Shown: positions 7,406 through 15,090, counted from the stretch's first letter. The stretch is DNA of 22,878 nt from JAHIGH01 sp964564035 (GCA_964564035.1 CAZLZN010000024.1:1-22878); one strand, 5' to 3'. Numbers and translations are program-made. The notes: generated from the letters alone by a model not told the origin.

Positions 7406-7984
7406 ATGGAAGAGATTACATTGGCTGCAAATCAGCAACTGGTTCTGCCCCTTATTTGGTTTGGAGGTAAAAAAAATATTTCTTACAACATTCATTTGGA
7501 TGGAGAAGGATCAGGTATTTTATTGCCGGCAATTCTGCTTGGCAAAAACAATGACACTCTGGATCTTCAACTCAATATTTATCATAACGCCCCGAACACC
7601 ACAAGTAAAATAATTGTAAAAGGCGCACTTACTGACCGCTCATTTGTAAATTTTGACGGTCTTGTAAAAATAAAAAAAGGAGCAAAAACCACAAATGCCT
7701 GGTTGGGCGCGAATCTTCTACTACTGTCAAATCAAGCCAAAGGCCGGGCCGTTCCGGGTCTTGAAATTATGGAAAATGACATAAAAGCAGGTCACGCGGC
7801 AACCGTAGGACGAGTCAATGAAATAGAAATTTTTTATCTTATGTCCAGAGGCTTATCGGAAAACGATGCCAAATCATTGATTATCAGAGGTTTTTTAGAA
7901 AGCTTGATCAGACAATTCCCAAAAGGTGATGGCGAAAAAGCTCATCATGAGATATCTCAATTCTTAAATAACAAAAATAATTAA
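7406..7984 (+). CDS. sufD: Half-length SufD-like subunit
   Basis: 192 residues against roughly 400-450 for classical SufD. It matches the C-terminal half: beta-helix strands (~25-110), then PGLEIMENDIKAGHAATVG and FYLMSRGLSENDAKSLIIRGFLESLI. The His that in E. coli SufD (His360) helps build the nascent cluster is kept as H130. The nearby Cys of the usual KCSH motif is Ala (A128). The N-terminal domain is absent; sufB ends with an intact stop 3 bases upstream and the reading frame is open throughout, so this looks like a compact natural form rather than a frameshift product. An AGGA within sufB, about 8 bases before the ATG, may serve as SD. Confidence 0.85.
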   Translation: MEEITLAANQQLVLPLIWFGGKKNISYNIHLDGEGSGILLPAILLGKNNDTLDLQLNIYHNAPNTTSKIIVKGALTDRSFVNFDGLVKIKKGAKTTNAWLGANLLLLSNQAKGRAVPGLEIMENDIKAGHAATVGRVNEIEIFYLMSRGLSENDAKSLIIRGFLESLIRQFPKGDGEKAHHEISQFLNNKNN

Positions 7985-7989
7985 AAAGT

Positions 7990-9216
7990 ATGTTAAATCT
8001 AAAAAAAGATTTCCCTCTGCTGATGAATTTTCCTGATCTTGTTTATCTCGACAGCGCCGCTACAACACAAAAACCCGACGCCGTAATAAACGCTGTTAAT
8101 GATTTTTATACAAAATCAAATTCCAACATACACCGGGGAGTTTACCGGCTAGCCGAAAAAGCGACCGAAATTTATGAAAACACAAGGATCCAAACAGGTG
8201 AATTTATCAACGCACGCTCAAGCGACGAAATTATTTTTACTCCCAACACGAATTACTCTATTAACCTGATCGCTTTCGGATGGGCAAAAAAGTTTATGAA
8301 AAAAGGCGATATACTGATTCTAACCGACATGGAACACAACGCCAATTTCGTCCCGTGGATAAAACTTAAAGAACTTGTAGGAATTAAAATAATTTATCTC
8401 CCTATAGATCCGGAGTTTAGGGTTGATTTAAATTTGCTGAAAAACAAAAAACCTGATTTAGATACTAGCAGAATAAAACTGATTTCACTGACCAATGCTT
8501 CAAACATTTTAGGTACTATAAACCCGTTGAGCAAAATTATCCCGATGTTAAAAAAATTCGCGCCGCAAGCACTTATCTCAATTGACGCGGCTCAAGCTGT
8601 CCCGCATATCAAACCCGACGTACAAAAAATCCAAGCCGACTTCTTTGCGTTCTCATCGCACAAAATGCTGGGTCCGTCCGGCGTCGGAGTACTTTGGACA
8701 AAAAAACAAATTCTGGAAACAATGGATCCCCTTATCTATGGAAGCAATATGGTTAGAAGCGCCGACCAAAACAAACTTGCGTATTCTGACCTGCCGTTCC
8801 GGTTTGAATCCGGTACTCCGGGAATTGAAGCCGTTGCAGGCTTTTCTCAAGCACTCTCATATATCTCAAAAATCGGATACAATAAAATTCAAGAGCACGA
8901 ATTGGAACTCTCTACTTATACATTGCAAAAATTGAAAAATTTGGATTTTATAAAACTGATAGGCCCTGATATTACGCGCGATAGAATTGGCATTTTTTCA
9001 TTCAATATCAAAAACGCTCATCCGCATGATGTGTCTCAGATACTTGACTCTGAAAATATCGCGATACGCGCCGGTCACCACTGTTCACCCGCTACGCTTA
9101 ATGCCCTGAACACCAAAGCCGCGTGCCGGGCGTCACTCTATATCTACAATACCCTGGAAGACATCGACAAACTCATCGAAGGTCTGAAAAAAGTCAAAAA
9201 AATATTAAAAATTTAG
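7990..9216 (+). CDS. sufS: Cysteine desulfurase SufS
   Basis: 408 residues, the standard length. This PLP enzyme takes sulfur from cysteine, giving alanine and an enzyme persulfide. Landmarks are LDSAATTQKP at 20-29, HRGVYRLAEKAT at 48-59, the cofactor-stacking H116 in MEHNAN, D199 in SIDAAQA, the Schiff-base K225 in FSSHKMLGPSG, and the persulfide-forming C365 in RAGHHCSP. The HHKxxGP-like active site and the short Cys loop mark it as group II (SufS) rather than IscS. It starts 5 bases after sufD and is followed after 29 bases by the scaffold protein that typically accepts its sulfur in SufS/SufU systems. Confidence 0.95.
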   Translation: MLNLKKDFPLLMNFPDLVYLDSAATTQKPDAVINAVNDFYTKSNSNIHRGVYRLAEKATEIYENTRIQTGEFINARSSDEIIFTPNTNYSINLIAFGWAKKFMKKGDILILTDMEHNANFVPWIKLKELVGIKIIYLPIDPEFRVDLNLLKNKKPDLDTSRIKLISLTNASNILGTINPLSKIIPMLKKFAPQALISIDAAQAVPHIKPDVQKIQADFFAFSSHKMLGPSGVGVLWTKKQILETMDPLIYGSNMVRSADQNKLAYSDLPFRFESGTPGIEAVAGFSQALSYISKIGYNKIQEHELELSTYTLQKLKNLDFIKLIGPDITRDRIGIFSFNIKNAHPHDVSQILDSENIAIRAGHHCSPATLNALNTKAACRASLYIYNTLEDIDKLIEGLKKVKKILKI

Positions 9217-9245
9217 ACCACAAGAAAAATACTTAATACTTAATT

Positions 9246-9620
9246 ATGGATCAAATATACAAAGACTTAATTCTTGAACATTGGCAAAATCCTCAAAACT
9301 TCGGCGTCTTGAAAAACGCGGACATAGATACCGAACTGGATAATCCTCTCTGCGGTGACAAAATCAGACTGACTGTCGAATTGAAAAATAATAAAGTTAA
9401 TAAAGTTATGTTTACGGGAGAAGGCTGTGCGATTTCCATTGCATCCGGCTCAATATTTACTGAAGAAATTAAAAACAAAACAATAGACGAAATAAAAAAT
9501 ATCCGCGCGGAAGACGTATTAAACGCTCTGCAAATCCAAATCACACCAACCAGATCCAAATGCGCTCTGCTCATTTTTGCTGTACTTAAAAAAGGCTTAT
9601 CCGATCTAAAAAATTTATAA
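9246..9620 (+). CDS. sufU: SufU/IscU-like Fe-S scaffold or sulfur acceptor
   Basis: 124 residues of the IscU-like superfamily. The three conserved cysteines are present: C36 in NPLCGD (with D38), C61 in GEGCAIS and C106 in RSKCALL. Their spacing, C-x24-C-x44-C, resembles SufU of Gram-positive bacteria, which accepts sulfur from SufS using Zn rather than building the cluster itself. The protein is somewhat shorter than typical SufU. No SufE gene is seen, so this is the likely SufS partner. It is the last gene of the SUF operon; its stop abuts the convergent leuA stop (9615-9617 and 9618-9620) with no room for a conventional terminator. Confidence 0.9.
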   Translation: MDQIYKDLILEHWQNPQNFGVLKNADIDTELDNPLCGDKIRLTVELKNNKVNKVMFTGEGCAISIASGSIFTEEIKNKTIDEIKNIRAEDVLNALQIQITPTRSKCALLIFAVLKKGLSDLKNL

Positions 9621-11105
9621 AAATTTTCTCAACCCGTCAAGATAGGCCTTGGCGCTCGCAGTTACTATATCCGTATCCGCCCCGAATCCATAATAAATAT
9701 GCCCTTCATGCTCCAGTTGAACATGTACTCGCCCAGCATCATCACTGCCGCCGGTTATTGCCTGAACCAAATACTCTCTGAGAATTACTTTCTTTTTTAC
9801 AATCATGTTGATCGCTTTATAGACAGCATCAACCGGCCCGTTACCTTCAGTTGTTGCAATTTCACTTTTTCCATTTAAATTGATTCTGAGAGTTGCCTTG
9901 GGTTTCCTTTTTGTCCCGCAAATAACCTCAAGCGACTCCAGCTTTACGCCGTGTCCGTTGGCGCTGCCGCCCATAATCATGCGCAGATCATCATCATTTA
10001 TATCCTTTTTCTTATCCGCCAAGTCTACGAACTTTTTATATACACTATCCAGCTGTTCTACGCTTAACTTAAAACCCAGCCGTTCCAGATGATGCTTTAA
10101 AGCAGACCTGCCACTCCTTGCAGTTAAAGCAAGAGATGATTCACTTATCCCTACATCTTTGGGGCTCATTATTTCATAAGTAAATCTATTTTTTAATACT
10201 CCGTTCTGATGAATTCCCGATGAATGCGCGAATGCATTCCGCCCGACTATTGCTTTATTGGCTTGTACAGGCATTTTCATAAGCCTGGATACCAATCTGC
10301 TGACCGGATAAATTTTTTTTGTATTAATTCCCGTCTCCGCAATCAGATCTTTTCTGGTTTTAATTATCATTACCGCTTCCTCGAGAGAAGTATTTCCCGC
10401 CCTCTCGCCTACGCCGTTTATTGTCACCTCAATTTGTCTGGCGCCGTTTTGTACGGCGGCAATCGTATTTGCTGTAGCCATGCCCAAATCATTATGACAA
10501 TGCACCGAAATAACCGCTTTATCAATATTTTTTACATTTTCAAATAAATATTTTATTTTTTCACCGAATTCCCCTGGCATACAATACCCTGTGGTATCGG
10601 GTATATTTACAGTCGTCGCCCCGGCCGCGATCGCCTCTTCTACAAATTCTGCCAAAAAATCATTTTCGGTGCGTCCCGCGTCCATAGCCGAAAATTCAAC
10701 ATCTTCGCAAAATTTTTTCGCGTATTTTACAGCATCAATTCCTTGCTCCATTATTTTCTCCCTCGTTGATTTAAACTGATGAATAATATGAATATCTGAA
10801 CTGCTTATAAATGTATGTATCCTTTTATTTTGCGCAAACTTCAAAGATTCAAAAGCCGCGTCTATGTCGGCTTTTATAGCTCTCGACAATGCGGTAATAA
10901 CCGGCCTTTTGACAACCTTTGACACTTCCTGGATCGATTTCAAATCCCCCGGACTTGAGATCGGAAAACCCGCCTCTATAACGTCAACGCCAAGCGTATC
11001 AAGAGCCTCTGCCACTTCGATCTTCTCAACCGTATTTAATTGACAGCCGGGAACCTGCTCCCCGTCCCGTAGCGTTGTATCAAAAACAATAACTCTATTT
11101 TTCAT
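9615..11105 (-). CDS. leuA: 2-isopropylmalate synthase
   Basis: LeuA condenses 2-oxoisovalerate with acetyl-CoA, the committed step of leucine synthesis. The 496-residue protein has a TIM-barrel domain with FDTTLRDGEQVPG (R13, D14), the metal ligands H202 and H204 in HCHNDLG, and NGVGERAGN near 230-238. A complete C-terminal regulatory domain (~385-496) normally binds leucine for feedback inhibition. The ATG at 11105 gives the family N-terminus; an in-frame TTG at 11123 adds six residues and lies eight bases after a GAGAGGGG motif, so it is possible. No credible promoter fits between the terminator hairpin at 11126-11143 and the start, so transcription must read through from hupE. Homocitrate or citramalate synthase is less likely. 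Confidence 0.93.
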   Translation of the reverse strand: MKNRVIVFDTTLRDGEQVPGCQLNTVEKIEVAEALDTLGVDVIEAGFPISSPGDLKSIQEVSKVVKRPVITALSRAIKADIDAAFESLKFAQNKRIHTFISSSDIHIIHQFKSTREKIMEQGIDAVKYAKKFCEDVEFSAMDAGRTENDFLAEFVEEAIAAGATTVNIPDTTGYCMPGEFGEKIKYLFENVKNIDKAVISVHCHNDLGMATANTIAAVQNGARQIEVTINGVGERAGNTSLEEAVMIIKTRKDLIAETGINTKKIYPVSRLVSRLMKMPVQANKAIVGRNAFAHSSGIHQNGVLKNRFTYEIMSPKDVGISESSLALTARSGRSALKHHLERLGFKLSVEQLDSVYKKFVDLADKKKDINDDDLRMIMGGSANGHGVKLESLEVICGTKRKPKATLRINLNGKSEIATTEGNGPVDAVYKAINMIVKKKVILREYLVQAITGGSDDAGRVHVQLEHEGHIYYGFGADTDIVTASAKAYLDGLRKFL

Positions 11106-11125
11106 TTTTTTGTATTTTCCCAAAT

Positions 11126-11173
11126 AAAAAACCCCTCTCGGGGCTTATTCGTTCTCTCTCTGCATTAAGCCCC
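11126..11173 (-). promoter_or_regulatory. Candidate attenuator between hupE and leuA
   Basis: On the minus strand three arms follow in order: GGGGCTTA (11173-11166), TAAGCCCC (11147-11140) and GGGG (11135-11132) followed by six T (11131-11126). Arms 1 and 2 are a perfect eight-base inverted repeat. Arms 2 and 3 form CCCC-GAGA-GGGG plus U6, an intrinsic terminator extendable by G-U and A-U pairs. The two folds exclude one another because both need CCCC of arm 2. Arm 1 begins five bases after the hupE stop. The hairpins are seen; that they regulate leuA is inferred. Confidence 0.65.
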
Positions 11174-11178
11174 ATCCG

Positions 11179-11778
11179 TCACAGGATAAGAAGGTTAAGG
11201 CTGAGAAGTAGTCCGTAAATTCCAGCAGTTGCTCCGGCAAATCTCAACGCGTTATTAGTTATATATGTTTTCTTAGCAAAATAACCTAAAGCAACTCCTG
11301 TTAAATGAAGCAAAGTCGTAGATACAATAAAACCGAAAGCATACAAATAAAAATTTGCAATATATGGCATTTCACTTCCGTGTGCATGCCCGTGAAAAAC
11401 CGCGAATATTGCTGTAAAAAACAACGCGGCAGCTATATGCAAACTTCGCTTTATAGCAATTAATACTCCGAAAACCAAAACTGACAATGCTATTCCGACC
11501 TCTATAAAGGGCAAGTTTAATCCGTTCACCGCGATCAAACCCCCGATAACCATAAATACAATAAACGTCCCTGGCACCGACCAAATTGCTCTACCGCTAA
11601 ATCTGGTGCTGAAAACTCCCACAGCAATCATTGCAAGCAAATGATCAATTCCCAACAGAGGATGAGTTGCACCGCTGCCGAATCCGCTTCCTCCTATATT
11701 GTGCGCGCTTGCAACCGCCGGACTCATTAGCATTACTGCCGCCGCGGTTAATATGTTTGCAGGAAATCTAAATGACAT
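11179..11778 (-). CDS. HupE/UreJ-family metal (Ni/Co) transporter
   Basis: 199 residues with a signal-like N-terminus (hydrophobic 8-22, AVASAH near 21-26) and about six membrane segments. Family landmarks are HPLLGIDHLLAMIAVG (39-54) and FHGHAHGSEMP (128-138), His-rich metal-binding motifs of HupE/UreJ proteins, which import nickel or cobalt. No hydrogenase, urease or cobalamin gene is near, so the metal cannot be assigned. The C-terminus is strikingly leucine-rich, LLLSLNLLIL (190-199), encoded just before the hairpins upstream of leuA. A promoter with an extended -10 ends six bases before the ATG, implying a leaderless mRNA. The gene lies between ilvE (51 bases upstream) and leuA on the same strand. 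Confidence 0.85.
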   Translation of the reverse strand: MSFRFPANILTAAAVMLMSPAVASAHNIGGSGFGSGATHPLLGIDHLLAMIAVGVFSTRFSGRAIWSVPGTFIVFMVIGGLIAVNGLNLPFIEVGIALSVLVFGVLIAIKRSLHIAAALFFTAIFAVFHGHAHGSEMPYIANFYLYAFGFIVSTTLLHLTGVALGYFAKKTYITNNALRFAGATAGIYGLLLSLNLLIL

Positions 11779-11784
11779 AAAAAT

Positions 11785-11813
11785 AGTGTAACATATGGTT
11801 TTTTCAAATACAA
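11785..11813 (-). promoter_or_regulatory. hupE promoter, apparently leaderless
   Basis: On the minus strand: -35 TTGTAT (11808-11813), 17 bases, extended -10 TGTTACACT with the hexamer TACACT at 11785-11790. Only six bases separate the -10 box from the ATG, so transcription should begin at or next to the A of ATG. Confidence 0.5.
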
Positions 11814-11829
11814 TAAGTTCCTAATTTTA

Positions 11830-12927
11830 TTACTCGATATTTACCAAAGTATTCCATTTACTGTATTTAGCATCTTTTCCCCTTACCGCGCTAAAAAACT
11901 TTCTTTGAATATCAGCAGATACACCGCCTATTTCTCCGCTTCCTATAACGCGCCCGTCTATTTCCCTGACCCACGCAACCTGGCATCCCGTACCGCTAAA
12001 AAACACCTCATCCGCGGCATACAACTCGCTTCTCTCGATCGGCCGCTCCGAGACTTCAATACCCAGATCGGCAGCGATAGTAATTACTGATCTTCTCGTT
12101 ATTCCCTCAAGAATCCCCTCACTCAATGAAGGTGTAATCAACTTGCCGTCCCTGACCAAAAACAAATTCTCGGCAGACCCCTCCGCGACATGTCCTGCGC
12201 TGTTTAACATAATAGCCTCATCAAATCCTCCGTCAGCCGCTTCTTTTCTGGCTAGCGCTGAATTTACATAACCCCCCGATATTTTTGCTCTTGTCGGAAT
12301 TGCATTATCGCTGATCCTGATCCACGATGTTACTTTTGCCCTGAGCCCCTTATCAACCGGCAAATATTCACCCAACGGAATCATATATATCGCAAGATCC
12401 AAATTCGTATTGGCCAAATTCGGACCGAGCGCGGTATGACCGACGTAAGCAAGAGGCCTCAGATATATATCTTGCTTAGGAGCGTTTCTAATAATCAGAT
12501 CTAATATTATTTTTTTAATTTTTTCATGATCCGCGTCTATTCCGCACCCCAAAATATTAACAGACTTTAAAAGTCGTTTTACATGATCATCAAGTCTGAA
12601 TACTGCGATCGAATTATCCTCTTGTCTGAAATATCCCCTTATCCCTCCGAACACAGCCGTTCCATACTGTAGAGCATTAGTCATGATCGACACTTTCGCG
12701 TCCTCAGTCTTCACGATATTTCCCTGAAAATACGCATATGGAAAATGAAGCTCCCGCGAACGTGCGTTCGGGGTTTCATGTTTTGCGCTCAATCGGGAGC
12801 GGAATCCCTCCGAAGCGGAAATGTTCTTCGCGTTCATACTAGAGCTTATGGTACGACTACGCTCACCTTCCTGAGCATGCCGAAGGACGCTCGGTGTTTT
12901 CCGCGAAGGGGGATAACTCTTCTTCAT
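11830..12927 (-). CDS. ilvE: Branched-chain amino acid aminotransferase with N-terminal insertion
   Basis: IlvE reversibly transaminates the 2-oxo acids of Ile, Val and Leu with glutamate. The fold-type IV enzyme starts at about residue 61 (HFPYAYFQGNIVKTEDAKVSIMTNALQYGTAVF...). PLP-binding K215 is in KISGGYVNSAL; E249 is in AEGSAENLF, with LITPSLSEGILEGITRRS after it and SGTGCQVAWV near the C-terminus. The whole reading frame is 365 residues, roughly 55-60 longer than the family. The extra N-terminal part (~5-60) is basic, low in hydrophobics, GC-rich and palindromic in DNA, unlike the enzyme. The promoter sits nine bases before the ATG at 12927, so this start is preferred despite the extension; M31 is the only other in-frame ATG before the conserved domain. 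Confidence 0.88.
   Translation of the reverse strand: MKKSYPPSRKTPSVLRHAQEGERSRTISSSMNAKNISASEGFRSRLSAKHETPNARSRELHFPYAYFQGNIVKTEDAKVSIMTNALQYGTAVFGGIRGYFRQEDNSIAVFRLDDHVKRLLKSVNILGCGIDADHEKIKKIILDLIIRNAPKQDIYLRPLAYVGHTALGPNLANTNLDLAIYMIPLGEYLPVDKGLRAKVTSWIRISDNAIPTRAKISGGYVNSALARKEAADGGFDEAIMLNSAGHVAEGSAENLFLVRDGKLITPSLSEGILEGITRRSVITIAADLGIEVSERPIERSELYAADEVFFSGTGCQVAWVREIDGRVIGSGEIGGVSADIQRKFFSAVRGKDAKYSKWNTLVNIE
12745..12915 (-). repeat. GC-rich palindromic insertion in the 5' end of ilvE
   Basis: A segment clearly richer in G+C than its surroundings that encodes residues ~5-60 of the extended IlvE. It contains inverted repeats: GCTCCCG (12750-12756) with CGGGAGC (12794-12800), GAACG/CGTTC inside that loop (12758-12770), and CCTTC/GAAGG flanking TGAGCATGC (~12866-12886). 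The translated product (TPSVLRHAQEGERSR...) resembles the peptides produced when dispersed palindromic repeats are read through. Boundaries are approximate. Comparable in-frame elements are the Rickettsia palindromic elements; relatedness is not claimed. Confidence 0.5.
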
Positions 12928-12936
12928 GCAATATAG

Positions 12937-12965
12937 ATTGTACCTGTGTTACAACATATCGTCAA
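12937..12965 (-). promoter_or_regulatory. ilvE promoter, apparently leaderless
   Basis: On the minus strand: -35 TTGACG (12960-12965), 17 bases, -10 TACAAT (12937-12942), each five of six matches to consensus. Nine bases separate the -10 from the ATG, so the 5' leader would be only ~2-3 bases. There is no SD. Confidence 0.6.
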
Positions 12966-12988
12966 TATAACTATAATCTATCTAACAC

Positions 12989-13018
12989 TTGTCTTGTATA
13001 AGTTAAATACATTAAACT
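12989..13018 (+). promoter_or_regulatory. Candidate FTR1 promoter
   Basis: TTGTCT (12989-12994), 18 bases, TAAACT (13013-13018), six bases before the ATG at 13025: another leaderless arrangement with the same -10 as the SUF operon. An alternative is TTACAA (12949-12954), 17 bases, TATAAT (12972-12977), which would give a ~40-base leader. Confidence 0.35.
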
Positions 13019-13024
13019 TCACTC

Positions 13025-13834
13025 ATGCTCCCATCGGCGCTTATTACATTTAGGGAAACTATAGAAGCGGCACTGGTCATCGGCATTATCTTTACAGTCC
13101 TCAAAAAAACCGGTCAAACCTCACTGCGTAAATATGTCTGGTATGGAATTACAGCGGGAATCATCGTGTCTGCAATTCTGGCGATCGGTATAGAAATATT
13201 TTTCGGTGTATTACCTGAGGCATATGAAGCGATATTTGAAGGTGCCCTGATGTTCATAACCGCATCCTTTATAACCTGGATGATATTATGGATACACCGG
13301 CAAAAAAACACTATCAATAATCTCAAGACAAAATTAAAAAACCACATAGACAAAGGTTACGCGATGGGCATAGCCGTTCTAACCTCTACAGCAATTATAA
13401 GAGAAGGTACCGAAACTGTTCTTTACTTGAAGACAAGCAGTGTTTTAGGCATTACCGACCAATTATCAGGAGGCATTTTAGGGATCATAACAGCATTAGC
13501 TCTTAGTATTATTTTAGGACGGATTGCAATCCGCGTTAATTTAAAATATGTCTTTAATTTCACAAGTGTATTTCTGATTTTATTCGCGGCCGGACTTATC
13601 TCACACGGTATTCACGAATTTCAGGAATTAGGAATTTTTCCTCTTTTCCCGATTGATCCCGTGTACAATATATCAAATATTATTGATCACTCAAGTGCCC
13701 CCGGCAGTATTCTTCGCGCGTTGTTCGGATTCTCAAGCAGGCCGTCCCTTCTGGAAATAATCTTTTATTTTATTTATATTGTAATAATTATAAAAATACT
13801 GAAGATAAACACGCAGTATCTCCCGAAGCCTTGA
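13025..13834 (+). CDS. FTR1/EfeU-family iron permease
   Basis: 269 residues, with about seven predicted membrane segments. Both iron-binding REXXE motifs of the FTR1/EfeU family are present: RETIE (10-14) in the first membrane helix and REGTE (126-130) in the fourth. The typical GxxxxxxxxxHEFQELG segment follows near 210-222. The protein should import iron across the cytoplasmic membrane; in other bacteria it works with EfeO/EfeB, which are absent here. It is divergent from ilvE. Its TGA (13832-13834) directly abuts the stop of the convergent gene (13835), with no base between. Iron supply fits the SUF operon and the Fe-S enzyme IlvD nearby, but a regulatory link is not visible. Confidence 0.88.
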   Translation: MLPSALITFRETIEAALVIGIIFTVLKKTGQTSLRKYVWYGITAGIIVSAILAIGIEIFFGVLPEAYEAIFEGALMFITASFITWMILWIHRQKNTINNLKTKLKNHIDKGYAMGIAVLTSTAIIREGTETVLYLKTSSVLGITDQLSGGILGIITALALSIILGRIAIRVNLKYVFNFTSVFLILFAAGLISHGIHEFQELGIFPLFPIDPVYNISNIIDHSSAPGSILRALFGFSSRPSLLEIIFYFIYIVIIIKILKINTQYLPKP

Positions 13835-15019
13835 TCACTCGATCCTGCTTCTATAATCGGGCTCACTAATTTTATACCTCATAGACTTAAATATAAAATT
13901 AATTAATTTATGTATAAAAAACGAGATCCCGACCATGATCAGCACATAAAAAACACCGCTTTGGGTAAAAATAGGTATATCGGTCTTGGCCAGTCCGGCA
14001 AGTAGCACGCTTACCATCCCGATGCTTGAAATTATTGTCAGGGCATTTACGGCGTTTTTTGTACTGGTCTGATTAATTTCATTAAAAAGCGCAATTGCGC
14101 TGTCAACATATTGCCGGGTCATTTTCCACAATACCCGCACATAATCCAAAGTATGTTTCAAATTTTCATATTTGAACTCCAGAACATTTACAAGCACATC
14201 GCTAAAACTGCTCTTTTGCAAAATATTTGATCTGGTAGATATATATAGCCCCATCTGTTCAATTCTTCCGTCGATCAGCTCAATTGTCTTCTTATAACTC
14301 TCAAGTTCTGCGCGCTGTTTTGATATATCGCGGCCTTTAATATATCCTTGTTCTTTGATTTTCTCAATCTTTTCCCAAACGCTTCTGTGCAAATTCAGAT
14401 AGTTATGAAGTTGTGCTTTGAATTCACTGAAAAATATAAACATTTCGACCAAATTATCAATGCCGGGAAATTCTTTGTGGCAATTGATAACAAAATGATT
14501 ATCCCCTCTGAATATTGCCGCCGTATCGTTGATAAATTCAAAATATTCTTTTTCCTCAAGCTCCTTTAAAAGAAGCTCCAGTGCTTCACTGTCTTTATTC
14601 TGCGTAATTAAAAAATACGGGTAAGTATTTTTTATACCGAGAAGTTCCTTCGGCACCGGAGCTCCGAGGCTAAAAAGATAACTGACAGCGGGTAAAAACT
14701 TTTGTTCATAATATTCGGAAAGCTTTTTTTTCGCGTCATTTATATTTTCAAATTTTGTCTTCATTATCACCAATCCGTCCTCATAAAATCTGGCGGTAAT
14801 ACCGGAATTTGTATCCAGCAACACATACTCAAGTGCGTCCAGATGAAATGTAATATTTTTTAGATCCAGCTCTCTCAAATGCTGATGCAGTGATTGCTTA
14901 CTGAGGCTCAGGGGGCTTCTGCCGTATTTCAAAAAATCATAAACTTCTGACAAATGAAGCGAAGTTCTCTGATACCAGTATCCCAAATATAAAACGTGCT
15001 CGTCCATAATTCGTATCAT
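13835..15019 (-). CDS. CorA-like two-TM membrane protein, function unknown
   Basis: About 394 residues from the ATG at 15019 (a second ATG lies at 15007; an upstream in-frame TTG at 15061 is less likely). The first ~230 residues form a soluble alpha/beta region, followed by a long helical stretch (~230-330, including KQRAELESYKKTIELIDGRIEQM). Two membrane segments lie at about 335-355 and 362-385, then a short basic C-terminal tail. The pre-membrane sequence NAVNALTIISSIGMVSVLLAGL resembles the N-x-MKxLTIISTIF segment of CorA magnesium channels, but the diagnostic GMN loop motif is missing, so Mg transport cannot be claimed. Its 3' end abuts the FTR1 gene. Confidence 0.55.
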   Translation of the reverse strand: MIRIMDEHVLYLGYWYQRTSLHLSEVYDFLKYGRSPLSLSKQSLHQHLRELDLKNITFHLDALEYVLLDTNSGITARFYEDGLVIMKTKFENINDAKKKLSEYYEQKFLPAVSYLFSLGAPVPKELLGIKNTYPYFLITQNKDSEALELLLKELEEKEYFEFINDTAAIFRGDNHFVINCHKEFPGIDNLVEMFIFFSEFKAQLHNYLNLHRSVWEKIEKIKEQGYIKGRDISKQRAELESYKKTIELIDGRIEQMGLYISTRSNILQKSSFSDVLVNVLEFKYENLKHTLDYVRVLWKMTRQYVDSAIALFNEINQTSTKNAVNALTIISSIGMVSVLLAGLAKTDIPIFTQSGVFYVLIMVGISFFIHKLINFIFKSMRYKISEPDYRSRIE

Positions 15020-15090
15020 ATTTAAACATACCAATAATTTTGCCTGATGTAAATAATTCAATTTATGCTTATAATATAACTTGTTATCTT

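Noticed and set aside
7406..7984. Frameshifted or truncated sufD pseudogene.
   Set aside because: The frame is open from a coupled ATG to the stop, with key C-terminal motifs intact and no SufD N-terminal remnants between sufB and this gene.
9611..9625. Bidirectional terminator between sufU and leuA.
   Set aside because: The stop codons abut and the sequence is A/T-only without a GC-rich stem.
11148..11165. Mini-ORF MQRENE (ATG...TAA, minus strand) spanning the anti-terminator loop before leuA.
   Set aside because: Six codons without leucine or an SD; it overlaps the hairpin loop and is better explained as chance. The Leu-rich end of hupE is the stronger leader candidate.
15020..15061. TTG start at 15061 for the CorA-like gene.
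   Set aside because: It would overlap the divergent promoter region; two ATG codons (15019, 15007) are available and better.
15040..15090. N-terminal extension of the YflT-like protein from TTG at 15040.
   Set aside because: The added residues do not look conserved and overlap the promoter region; MDKKIVIGLF at 15091 is the natural start.
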